Shown here: positions 28,401 to 35,538 of the stretch, piece by piece
Numbering within the stretch: the stretch's first letter is position 1
Layout: the number at the start of each line of letters is the position of its first letter
Assembly: GCF_001548375.1 (NCBI RefSeq)
Contig: NZ_AP017295.1
Span: 2,204,501-2,268,500, forward strand
Reading direction: 5' to 3'
From: Nostoc sp. NIES-3756
Lineage (GTDB): Bacteria; Cyanobacteriota; Cyanobacteriia; Cyanobacteriales; Nostocaceae
DNA: 64,000 nucleotides
Position numbers and translations under genes: made by a program
Notes under the pieces: generated by a model
Database searches by the model: none
What the model was told of the DNA's origin: nothing
The model's input: the letters and a program-made list of their open reading frames with translations, nothing else

Positions 28401-28600
28401 GTATTAGTACGTGGTAAGTGTTCGGAAATTAATAGATGCTCATAGGCGCTTACGCCTTCAAGAGAACTAAAGTTAAGCTGTGCAAAGTGTAATTCTATAC
28501 CACTATCCTTGACTAATTCTTCCTGGTGTTGTGAGTGTAAATCTAGCAGACGCATGAGGAAAACCGCGAACGGAATGAGGATGAATTTAAAACTTAGCAC
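25436..28600 (-). CDS. Plasmid-type replication protein, CyRepA1-like
   Basis: The 1054-residue protein (ATG at 28555 gives 1039) has an N-terminal motif-rich region with GGWWCSGLDPLNNWQAMEWGCFKP, a TOPRIM/DUF3854-like domain (about 175-290: VIICEGAKKA with Glu182, FYICFDYE with Asp241, KGVDEF), then a helicase-like ATPase with Walker A SAKGTGKTT (345-353) and Walker B IIILDEVEQ (432-440). This order is that of CyRepA1 of cyanobacterial plasmids, such as Slr7037 of pSYSA (from memory). Here it lies among housekeeping genes. It probably primes or unwinds DNA; whether it still drives replication is unknown. Confidence 0.8.
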   Translation of the reverse strand: MLSFKFILIPFAVFLMRLLDLHSQHQEELVKDSGIELHFAQLNFSSLEGVSAYEHLLISEHLPRTNTGMVKSGWLERYSHVTAGGWWCSGLDPLNNWQAMEWGCFKPNQPRTNQNGKFIKYEHPPSTATRIFCLRVTWSIWQQVCQRYNCSIPEDITINSQGEAEGFWQWVIERNIPVIICEGAKKAATLLSQGYVAIAIPGITSGYRVVKDKFGKVISRQLIPDLAAFTTTKRPFYICFDYETQPKKIAAISNAIAQLGCLFQAKKCPVKVIELPGAEKGVDEFIVAKGASSFERIYRQSVDLEIYLAQIKPHTELTIPSTITVNRPYLGEIAFPNSGLVGVKSAKGTGKTTALQSVVQQAKIVNRPVLLITHRIQLGRFLCEKIGIKWGLNNSEHLEKNSNWVNNLNNQSLGLCVDSIWRLHPEDWQGAIIILDEVEQSLWHLLNSNTCKHKRVRILKIFQQLISQVLSTGGLVIAQDADLSDVSLEYLQGLSGCKITPWLLVNQWKPQRGWEVTFYDSPNPIPLIQQLELDLLAGRKCYVTTDSRSGRYSCETIERYLKERLEKLRYEFPKTLVVNSHTTSTPGHAAVDFVAAINQKITEYNTVFVTPSLGTGISIDVQHFDRVYGIFQGVIPDAEARQALARVRDGVPRIVWCAKRGIGLIGSGSTNYRLLSDWYQENQKENLALLSPLHKIDVDLPLVYDPIHLRTWAKISARVNASIRLYRQSMEEGLTADGHQIRLRSNAVHNNIIRDLRLAFLATEPSDIKERQRLVLEIVKVQNDWVEKRQKGKEIKRQIKKIKQQNKLTAATNVANAKDIDYLEYDRLCAKHCLTDDERNRIQKYSLWQKYGVLVNPQLKLRDDQGYYTQLLIHYYLTHESEYFQIRDQQEWHQQLSWGNGKVFLPDLKTYTLKVEAMRALGMQQFLEPERQFTEIDSDLIWLKNVVFQHSKQIKRVLGLDFIRCQERITAIKVLSRLLNLLGLKLKRENDVYQISPESLADGRQAIFSVWQQRDELILAHSQSIGYVTNNLLFNQKLQKKEVNSVISAMVSLF

Positions 28601-29052
28601 GCCTTGACTAGTTTGTTATGGAAGAAAAGTTAAAATTCACTTATCACTTTTGTTACTTCGTTGTGAAAAATACCTCGGTATAAGTGGTAGTGGTTGATTT
28701 TGTCAGATCCCTTTGCTCGAGTAATAAATTTGTATTGTGATATTTATATCAAATAAATTTTATAGTTCAGTAATTTTTCTAAGACTGGCAGGTAGCATAG
28801 ACCTATAAGCTTTGTCAATTAAAAGTTTTGCAACATTTAGGCATTTTGGGTATTTTTGCAAATGCTATTTTTTAATACAAAAAAATGATATTTTTTACTG
28901 ATTCTATCAAATAAAATTCTAGTAAACTTAGCCCACAGAATTATTCATACCTAAGTAATAAGTAGTATTAGCGTAAAACATTTTACGAGAGATAAAGCTG
29001 CAAATTTTATAATATTCCGTGATTTGATTAACAACGCTACAGCCCCCGCAGC
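28601..29052. other. AT-rich spacer upstream of the replication gene
   Basis: About 450 bases, very AT-rich between 28740 and 29020. It contains the short palindrome CGTAAAACATTTTACG (28972-28987). I see no iterons (tandem 17-22-mers). It could hold the replication gene promoter or an origin, but the sequence alone does not show one. Confidence 0.45.
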
Positions 29053-29471
29053 ATGAAAAGCTTGAGAAAAGGCAAGTTATATCAGGGAATAAAGACCACC
29101 GTAATTACTCTTATGGGTGTGAGTATATTATTGGGGGGAATTTTATCTTATACTGTACGGCATTCTTTGGCGCTAGAAGATGGAGCGATCGCAATCCCTG
29201 CAATCAAATCTGAAGTTACCATCAAACGCGACCAATGGGGAATACCCCACATCTACGCCAGCAATTTGTAGATTTAAACAATCTCGACAACTCAATAGCT
29301 ATTCACGCTCCTGGACAGTCAGGTCATTTTTTCCATCAACACTACACAGACATGATTGACCCTTGGTGCAAACTCGAATATCATCCAATGTTTTGGTCAC
29401 AGCAGACACTAACAGCGAATACGACTGATAAATTGCACTTAGTCCCTCAAAAACTAAGAGCTAAAAGTTAG
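29053..29471 (+). pseudogene. Penicillin/AHL acylase remnant, internal deletion
   Basis: The first 70 codons encode a membrane anchor or signal (TVITLMGVSILLGGILSYTV) and EVTIKRDQWGIPHIYASN, the N-terminus of the alpha subunit of penicillin-acylase-family Ntn hydrolases. After GCCAGCAA (about 29262) the frame shifts and continues as FVDLNNLDNSIAIHAPGQSGHFFHQHY...EYHPMFW, the C-terminal end of the beta subunit. Everything between, including the catalytic Ser, roughly 700 codons by family size, is missing. It is a clear deletion remnant. Functional relatives such as Anabaena AiiC degrade acyl-homoserine lactones. Confidence 0.85.
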
Positions 29472-29703
29472 GGGGAAACAGAGAAAATACCCTCCTTCCT
29501 TATCGGCGTATATCGGCGGTTAATAATCATTAAATATCCAATTATCACCCGTGTTAATATTCTTGTGAACTAAAACCCCAATATACCCACAGGAGGGTAC
29601 TCAATATAATTGTTCATCAAGCGTATCTTTCTTTTGTAGGAATCTGGTTATAATTATCTTCCATTGTTCTTAGAAATCTAACTTTATTCAGCACGGTATT
29701 TAT

Positions 29704-29865
29704 ATGGGACGCGCTCGTTCTAAATCTGACCTGCCCACAAAAATCTGTCCGGTATGTCAACGTCCCTTTACATGGCGGAAAAAATGGGAAGATTGCTGGG
29801 ACGAAGTTAAATATTGCTCAGAACGTTGCCGCCGTCGTCGTTCTGAGGCTAAAACTGAGTGCTGA
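29704..29865 (+). CDS. DUF2256 zinc-ribbon-like protein
   Basis: The 53-codon gene encodes a basic protein with [29 protein letters not shown]: four cysteines in two CxxC/CxxxC pairs, the DUF2256 pattern. Members are short, widespread and often near photolyase genes; none is next to it here. Translation starts at ATG 29704; no strong Shine-Dalgarno. Start, length and all conserved positions are intact. Confidence 0.85.
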   Translation: MGRARSKSDLPTKICPVCQRPFTWRKKWEDCWDEVKYCSERCRRRRSEAKTEC

Positions 29866-29950
29866 GTTTCCAGTCCTGAGTTATGAGTAAAACTACTAAC
29901 TCAGCACTATCCTAATATTTAAACTAAGACGCAAATAGCGCAGGGTATAA

Positions 29951-30907
29951 ATGAAGTCACAGGTGCAACCAAAATTAATTATTCATGGGGGAGCAGGTAG
30001 TTCTCTTCACGGCAAAGGCGGATTAGAAGCAGTGCGGCAAACGCTCCATGCAGTGGTAGAAGAAGTCTACAATCTACTATTGTCAGGAGTGAATGCTTCA
30101 GTAGCAGTGGTGCGGGGTTGTCAACTGTTGGAAGACGAACCTCGCTTCAATGCTGGTACTGGTTCGGTGCTGCAATCTGATGGGCAAATTCGGATGAGTG
30201 CTTCCATTATGGATGGCGCATTAAGTCGCTTTAGCGGTGTGATTAATATTTCTCGCGTCAAAAATCCGATTGAGTTAGCGCAATTTTTACAAAGTTCCCC
30301 AGACCGAGTGCTGTCAGATTATGGTGCGGCAGAACTAGCCAGAGAAATGCAAATTCCTAGCTATAATGCCCTGACTGAGTTGCGGTTACAAGAATGGATT
30401 CAAGAACGGCAAGATAATTTTAAAAGAACAATGGCTGGGGTGATAGCAGAACCAGAACTATTAGAAACAAGTAATGCTGGACGCGGAACCATCGGCGTAG
30501 TAGCTCTAGATGTTAATGGTAAATTAGCGGCTGGTACTTCTACAGGTGGTAAAGGCTTTGAACGCATTGGGCGTGTAAGTGATTCTGCTATGCCTGCGGG
30601 TAATTATGCTACTAATCATGCAGCCGTCAGCTGTACTGGCATCGGTGAAGATATTATTGATGAGTGCCTAGCACCAAAGATTGTCATTCGCGTCACAGAT
30701 GGATTATCTCTGTTGGAGTCCATGCAGCGCTCGTTTGCTGAAGCACACGAAAACCAAAGAGACTTCGGCGCGATCGCCTTAGACGCAACTGGTGCGATCG
30801 CTTGGGGTAAAACTAGCGATGTAATTCTTGCTGCTTTCCATGACGGACACAAAATCGGCGATACATTAGAACTGCCCGGTGGTACACAAGTAGGGTGTAC
30901 AAGTTAG
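29951..30907 (+). CDS. iaaA: Isoaspartyl peptidase/L-asparaginase (Ntn hydrolase)
   Basis: The 318-residue precursor is self-cleaved before Thr180 in NAGRGTIGVVALD, the nucleophile of plant-type asparaginases. Other family motifs are LIIHGGAGS, FNAGTGSVLQ, MDGAL, and GGKGFERIGRVSDSAMPAG; TNHAAVSCTGIGEDII lies near the substrate loop. It hydrolyses beta-aspartyl dipeptides and asparagine; in cyanobacteria such activity also degrades cyanophycin-derived beta-Asp-Arg. Unlike other residues, no anomaly is seen. Confidence 0.93.
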   Translation: MKSQVQPKLIIHGGAGSSLHGKGGLEAVRQTLHAVVEEVYNLLLSGVNASVAVVRGCQLLEDEPRFNAGTGSVLQSDGQIRMSASIMDGALSRFSGVINISRVKNPIELAQFLQSSPDRVLSDYGAAELAREMQIPSYNALTELRLQEWIQERQDNFKRTMAGVIAEPELLETSNAGRGTIGVVALDVNGKLAAGTSTGGKGFERIGRVSDSAMPAGNYATNHAAVSCTGIGEDIIDECLAPKIVIRVTDGLSLLESMQRSFAEAHENQRDFGAIALDATGAIAWGKTSDVILAAFHDGHKIGDTLELPGGTQVGCTS

Positions 30908-30997
30908 AAGCTAGGGAATGGGGCGTTTTTTAAAGTCGCTAGATCCTAAAAAATAGTCATTTCAAGTATTTAAACTACATTAGTTTTGACGCACAAA

Positions 30998-31025
30998 ATC
31001 CCCTTCTTTTACAAAAGTTGGGGAT
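30998..31025. terminator. Hairpin between convergent iaaA and rdgB
   Basis: ATCCCCTTCTTTT and AAAAGTTGGGGAT form a stem with one mismatch around ACA, followed by CTAAATTT. A related hairpin, also followed by CTAAA, lies at 63282-63313. Confidence 0.6.
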
Positions 31026-31036
31026 CTAAATTTCAA

Positions 31037-31618
31037 TCAAAGATTACCTAGTTGTTCTAGTTGGGGTAGTAAAGCGGCAAAAGCTTTACCCCGATGACTA
31101 ACCGATTTCTTTAATTCTGGTGTCATCTGTGCAAAGGTTAGTTGCTTTTCAGGAACGTAGAAAATTGGATCATAGCCGAAACCACCATTACCACGGGGTG
31201 CATGAAGAATTTCGCCACGACAAATACCTTGCGCTTGCAATGCGATCGCCCCATCAGGAGATGCGATCGCCACTACACACACAAACTGCGCCCCTCTGTT
31301 AATTGTGCTACCCAACTCATCCAGTAATCGAGAAATACGTTCTGCATCGGTATTCCCATAACGGGCAGAATACACCCCAGGAACACCATTCAACGCATCC
31401 ACTTCTAAACCAGAATCATCTGCGATCGCCCAATTACCTGTAGCCTTAGCTACCTCAGATGCTTTAAGGCAAGCATTAGCTGCAAAGGTATCACCCGTCT
31501 CCTCAACTTCTAATTCTGCTGATTTTAAGGTTAATTCCCAGTCAGTGTCTTGTAGGTAAGCCTGCATTTCGCGCAACTTACCCGGATTACTTGTTGCTAC
31601 TACGAGAAGTTTTGTCAT
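31037..31618 (-). CDS. rdgB: Non-canonical purine NTP pyrophosphatase (RdgB/HAM1)
   Basis: The 193-residue enzyme hydrolyses dITP, ITP and XTP to monophosphates to keep them out of DNA and RNA. Motifs are ATSNPGKLREMQ at the N-terminus, AIADDSGLEVDAL, GFGYDPIF and the C-terminal SVSHRGKAF. The ATG at 31618 sits within a heptad repeat unit, so there is no Shine-Dalgarno sequence. It is likely monocistronic; the second phosphohexomutase gene begins upstream beyond the repeat array. Confidence 0.93.
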   Translation of the reverse strand: MTKLLVVATSNPGKLREMQAYLQDTDWELTLKSAELEVEETGDTFAANACLKASEVAKATGNWAIADDSGLEVDALNGVPGVYSARYGNTDAERISRLLDELGSTINRGAQFVCVVAIASPDGAIALQAQGICRGEILHAPRGNGGFGYDPIFYVPEKQLTFAQMTPELKKSVSHRGKAFAALLPQLEQLGNL

Positions 31619-31621
31619 TGG

Positions 31622-31684
31622 TCATTAGTCATTAGTCATTAGTCATTAGTCATTAGTCATTAGTCATTAGTCATTAGTCATTAG
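31622..31684 (+). repeat. Perfect TCATTAG heptad array, nine units
   Basis: Nine exact TCATTAG units are followed by T-rich sequence; a tenth variant unit (TCATTGG) contains the rdgB start codon. On the rdgB strand the unit reads CTAATGA, so each carries an overlapping ATG/TGA. Confidence 0.95.
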
Positions 31685-31711
31685 TTTTTCTCCCTCATCT
31701 CCCCTACCTTC

Positions 31712-33148
31712 TTACTCAGCCCAATCTTTTGCCCAAGCCAGGGTTTTATGCACTTCTTCAATGGTGGCGGCTTCACAGTAGAGGCGGAGGACTGGTTCTG
31801 TACCACTGAAGCGAATCATTAACCAGCTATTATCGGCTAGACGGAATTTGTAGCCGTCGATGGTGTTACAGTCAATTACTGCTTTACCTGCAATCTCTTT
31901 TAAGGGTTGGGTTTGGAGTTGTTGCAACAAACGCGCCCTCACATCCATACTGGCTAGAGGTAAGTCGATGCGATCATATGCTGAGGTGAAGCCTGTTTGC
32001 TGTTGTAGGTGGCGGTAATAATCGCCTAAATCTAACCCAGATTCTACGATCGCCTCTAAGACATACAATGCTGATAACAACGCATCCCTTTCTGGAATAT
32101 GGCTACCATAACCAATTCCTCCCGATTCTTCGCCACCAAGTAATACTGGTGCGGCTAACATGCGGTCAGCAATGTATTTATAACCAACGGCTGTTTCAAA
32201 TATTGATAAGTTATACAGGGCTGCTACTTTGGGAATTAAATCGGAACCACTGACGGTTTTGACAATTTCCCCTGTAAAGTTGCGTCTTTGGGTCAGGTGG
32301 TCAATTAATATGGGGATTAAAACTTGAGAACTTAAGAAGTTAGCATTGCCATCTACAGCAGCAATGCGATCGCAATCTCCATCGAATACTAATCCTACAG
32401 ATAAACCTGAAGGATTCTGTTCTCGATGATTGCGGATAGTATCAAATAACTGGGAAAGGTATTTAGGTAAGGGTTCCGGCGCACCACCACCAAATAAAGG
32501 GTCGCGGTTAGTATTGAGTTCGTGAATGCGATCGCCGAGTAATCTACCCAAGCCGCTTGCTGCTGCACCGTGCATGACATCGGCAAACACTGTCAGTTTA
32601 CCAGAGGCGATCGCTTCTCGTATCTTAGTAATATCAACTTTCCCCTCCAAACCTTGAGTATAACTAGGCCAGGGGTCAAACCGTTCCAACTTGCCGGGAG
32701 TAGCTGCTGTTGGTACTCCCACTGATAATAATGCTTCTATATCTTTTGTAACTTCTGGTGATACTGAGCCACCGAAATAACCTTTAACTTTTAATCCTAA
32801 ATATGGGCCTGGGTTATGACTGGCGGTAATAACTAGCGCCCCCAAAGCATTAAGTTCTTTTGCTGCCCAGCTAAATGCAGGTGTTGGGGCATAACTTTCA
32901 CTGAGTAAAACATCAAATCCAACAGCAGTCACAGCATCGGCGACAGCGCGGGCAAAATCCTCTGCCATAAAACGGCGATCGTAACCGACAATTATTGTCC
33001 GGCTACCTACCGTTGAATAATAAGTATCATATAATACTTTTGCTGCAACTGGCGCGACCAAAGCTAGGCGTTCAAAGGTGAACTCATCACCAATCACGCC
33101 CCGCCAGCCGTCTGTACCAAACTTGATAGAGCTAGCTATAACTGGCAT
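31712..33148 (-). CDS. Phosphoglucomutase/phosphomannomutase family enzyme (copy 2)
   Basis: This alpha-D-phosphohexomutase has phosphoserine loop VITASHNPGPY, metal loop FDGDCDRIAAVDG, sugar loop GGEESGGIGYG and phosphate loop RFSGTEPVLR. ATG 33148 (MPVIASSIKFGTDGWRG) is preferred over GTG 33169 because GAGGG precedes it by about eight bases; this gives 478 residues, the same as copy 1 at 11937-13373. The CDC in the metal loop in place of the usual DSD differs from copy 1. The substrate (glucose, mannose or glucosamine phosphate) is not decided. Confidence 0.9.
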   Translation of the reverse strand: MPVIASSIKFGTDGWRGVIGDEFTFERLALVAPVAAKVLYDTYYSTVGSRTIIVGYDRRFMAEDFARAVADAVTAVGFDVLLSESYAPTPAFSWAAKELNALGALVITASHNPGPYLGLKVKGYFGGSVSPEVTKDIEALLSVGVPTAATPGKLERFDPWPSYTQGLEGKVDITKIREAIASGKLTVFADVMHGAAASGLGRLLGDRIHELNTNRDPLFGGGAPEPLPKYLSQLFDTIRNHREQNPSGLSVGLVFDGDCDRIAAVDGNANFLSSQVLIPILIDHLTQRRNFTGEIVKTVSGSDLIPKVAALYNLSIFETAVGYKYIADRMLAAPVLLGGEESGGIGYGSHIPERDALLSALYVLEAIVESGLDLGDYYRHLQQQTGFTSAYDRIDLPLASMDVRARLLQQLQTQPLKEIAGKAVIDCNTIDGYKFRLADNSWLMIRFSGTEPVLRLYCEAATIEEVHKTLAWAKDWAE

Positions 33149-33169
33149 TGGGGAACCCTCAGTAGACAC

Positions 33170-33653
33170 TTGAGGATTTTAGCATTTGTACAGGTTCCTA
33201 AGTAACAAAAGAATCTAGTTAATTTGACTGTTTTTCGTCAAAAATAACCAACAAAGCTTGCTTAACCCCAGAGAAAATTGTTTCAACTTTACATTATTAA
33301 ACGCACATCCAATTTCTTCCCTACGGTGTGCAACTGCTTGATTTAAAAGGGATGATTTATGTATAAATTATTTTAAGTATAAAAATAAAAAGTTTTCGAT
33401 TCATTATAAATCGAGCGCAGTATTGCTGCCTTAAGGGAGGTAGAAGCGGGTCAATATCCTAGCATTACCCTATATATAAATAATCCTTAATAGTAGATAC
33501 TATTAAGGATTTTTGATGTGACAGTTGCCAGATAGATTGAGATACAGAGTAATGATAAAATCTCGCAAAAATTGATTTTAAACTTTTTACCTGCTCCCTA
33601 TTCTCTGCCCCCTGCTATAAGAGCTAAAATTCCTCACAAATTATAGATTTTTG
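33170..33653. other. Spacer with a strong plus-strand terminator
   Basis: About 480 bases, AT-rich, between two minus-strand genes. A perfect hairpin with T run lies at 33482-33515. A segment at 33415-33470 (GCAGTATTGCTGCCTTAAGGGAGG) is less AT-rich than its surroundings. An unannotated small RNA ending at the hairpin is possible. Confidence 0.4.
33482..33515 (+). terminator. Perfect 14-bp hairpin followed by T5
   Basis: AATCCTTAATAGTA and TACTATTAAGGATT pair perfectly around GA and run into TTTT. The T run is on the plus strand, but no plus-strand gene lies upstream, which makes it a possible end of a small RNA. Confidence 0.6.
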
Positions 33654-34163
33654 TTAAAAATCATCAAGAAATTGGCTTAAACGACTAATCACAGGGTCAA
33701 TTTCTTCCGGAGGGTAAACAGCATTACTAGTAGTAGTAGTAGTAGTAGTGGGATTAACTACTTCTACTGCTGGTGCTGATGGGGGTGGAGAGTAAACAAC
33801 AGTAGGTCGCTCACTCACCAGAATAGCGAGATGCGCCAGTTGTTGCGTTAATTGCAAAATCTGGCGTTCTAGCGCCTCCAAGCGATTAGATTCCTTGGCA
33901 AAAAAACGTTCCTCAAGGTCAGCTATTTGACGGCGCAGTTCAGCGATTTTCGGTTCAACCGACTCTGTTGCTGCTGTTTTAGAACCAGATTTGACAGATT
34001 CCGGTACGCATAAATATTGCCATAGGGCTTCTTTACAGAGGTCGCTAAAAGTCTTGTCTGGTTGTTTTTCTAAAAAGTTTTCTACAACCGCTAACAAACT
34101 TTCATCAGCAACCTCTGGGTTGAACGTGACCGACCTAACTACTTTTTTTGACCATTGGAACAT
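33654..34163 (-). CDS. ParR-like ribbon-helix-helix protein with coiled coil
   Basis: The 169-residue protein starts with a ribbon-helix-helix-like segment (RSVTFNPEVADESLLAVVENFLEKQ and TFSDLCKEALWQYL, about 10-52), has a coiled coil (about 70-115: EPKIAELRRQIADLEERFF onward), then a Pro-rich linker and seven Thr residues encoded by a GTA/GTG-type trinucleotide run (about 33728-33750), and a conserved-looking tail DPVISRLSQFLDDF. It lies five bases downstream of the ParM-like gene, the order of parMR plasmid segregation operons. It is inferred to be the DNA-binding adaptor. Confidence 0.7.
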   Translation of the reverse strand: MFQWSKKVVRSVTFNPEVADESLLAVVENFLEKQPDKTFSDLCKEALWQYLCVPESVKSGSKTAATESVEPKIAELRRQIADLEERFFAKESNRLEALERQILQLTQQLAHLAILVSERPTVVYSPPPSAPAVEVVNPTTTTTTTSNAVYPPEEIDPVISRLSQFLDDF

Positions 34164-34168
34164 TCTTT

Positions 34169-35317
34169 TTAAGCCCTAGAAGAGCGACTGGAAGCTAATT
34201 GTGCCTCTCCATAAATATACTGCCCTAAAGCGTTCGCTTGTCGAGAAGGAGCAGCTAAGTGAGCGTTAATTTTGGCATCTTTGAGTAGACGTTGTACATC
34301 TTCCCAGAAGAACTCACCGCCACCACCAGTGATAATTACATCGGTGACACGTTCTGGCAACCAAGCCAACACACGGCTGCAAATTTCTCGGGAAAATTGC
34401 TCTATCAAATTAGGCAGAAAGTCATCTAAGTTAGTGGGTTTGCTAGCGCCTTTGGGACGATAGAAACGCTCGCCTTTGGGCTTATTGACCGCAGAAATTA
34501 ATGCCAAAGACTGACTATCTGCACTTTCGATTTCAGCAGCTACTAGTTCATAGAACTTATTCATACCGAAATCTTCACTCTTGGAAGCACCGCGTGCAAA
34601 GCGGAAGTTATCAACCATGAGTAAATCAATGGTTTGATGTCCGATATCAACGATCGCCGTAGAAATTTTTGTAAAATCAGGGCTACTGCCATTCTTTTTA
34701 GGCTGTGCTTCTGACCACAGGAGACTACCGTAACCTTCTGGCATCACCCATACTTTGGTGATATTCAAAGATAAAGCTTCACCACGGAAGTTGAGAACAT
34801 GAGGCCCGGTAACTTGGCTAATTATTTGTGCTTTTTCCCGTTCAAATTGCTCTAACGAGAGAAAAGGCAGACCCAATACTACAGAAATTTCATCTTTGAG
34901 CTTAAAGTAGCCGGCACTTGCCAGCACCTTAATTAGTGCATCTTCTACTTTAGATTGACCGACTCCCAAGTTAGCCCCAAAGTCTGCTGCTAATTGACCG
35001 ACGGCATAGCCTTTGCCTTGATATTCCAACCACAAGTCCATTAAAGGGTCGGTAGCACGGGCTTCAAAAACGCCGCCTCGTACTTGTTCTATTGTCATTT
35101 GTTTGACGTTGGCAGGTACGAACACAACGTTATTTGGTTCGCGGCTAACACAAGTTTTTGTAGAAGTTCTGCCTAAGTCAACACTGAGAATAGCTTTGCC
35201 AGAACCATTACTGGATTTAGGGGTGGTAGCAGTATTAATTGGGGTAGATGCTGACACTCTGTTCAAAGGGATAGCAGCAGCATTCATTGGGGTAGCGGCG
35301 GAAGGTTGGTCTGTCAT
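34169..35317 (-). CDS. ParM/StbA-like actin-fold ATPase
   Basis: The 382-residue protein has a low-complexity N-terminal extension (1-40, Thr/Ala/Pro rich), phosphate-1 loop LSVDLGRTSTK (44-54), phosphate-2 loop STAIVDIGHQTIDLLMV, and the adenosine motif VTDVIITGGGGEFFWE. These identify the actin/HSP70 superfamily, and the sequence between fits plasmid ParM/StbA proteins, which form filaments that push plasmid copies apart. It is followed by the ParR-like gene. An inverted repeat at 35420-35453 upstream could be a centromere or operator. A chromosomal role is unknown. Confidence 0.8.
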   Translation of the reverse strand: MTDQPSAATPMNAAAIPLNRVSASTPINTATTPKSSNGSGKAILSVDLGRTSTKTCVSREPNNVVFVPANVKQMTIEQVRGGVFEARATDPLMDLWLEYQGKGYAVGQLAADFGANLGVGQSKVEDALIKVLASAGYFKLKDEISVVLGLPFLSLEQFEREKAQIISQVTGPHVLNFRGEALSLNITKVWVMPEGYGSLLWSEAQPKKNGSSPDFTKISTAIVDIGHQTIDLLMVDNFRFARGASKSEDFGMNKFYELVAAEIESADSQSLALISAVNKPKGERFYRPKGASKPTNLDDFLPNLIEQFSREICSRVLAWLPERVTDVIITGGGGEFFWEDVQRLLKDAKINAHLAAPSRQANALGQYIYGEAQLASSRSSRA

Positions 35318-35419
35318 AAAAGTCCTCGTGCTTACTTACCTGTAAAAAGTTATCATGCCAGTTGTACAAACAAGGGAATTACCAGAAATCCTGAGTTTCG
35401 TCAAGTGTAGCTACTAACA

Positions 35420-35453
35420 CGCCAAATTTTAAAACTTTAGTAAAATTTAGGCG
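35420..35453. promoter_or_regulatory. Inverted repeat upstream of the ParM-like operon
   Basis: CGCCAAATTTTA and TAAAATTTAGGCG are near-perfect inverted arms (one extra T) about ten bases apart, 100 bases upstream of the start codon. AGGCGAA is repeated at 35449 and 35485. It is a candidate operator or parC-like site; this is inference. Confidence 0.45.
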
Positions 35454-35538
35454 AAATCAAATTCAGCATTATTTGGCATAGTGTAGGCGAATTTTTACCA
35501 GATGTAACCCCCAGGTGTAAAGAAAAAAGAACTTTATG

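Noticed and set aside
28601..29052. Iterons or DnaA boxes upstream of the replication gene
   Set aside because: No tandem 17-22-mers and no clear cluster of TTATNCACA boxes; only one 16-base palindrome.
31622..31684. Regular array that could be taken for CRISPR repeats
   Set aside because: The units are seven bases, perfectly tandem and without spacers; it is an STRR heptad array, not a CRISPR.
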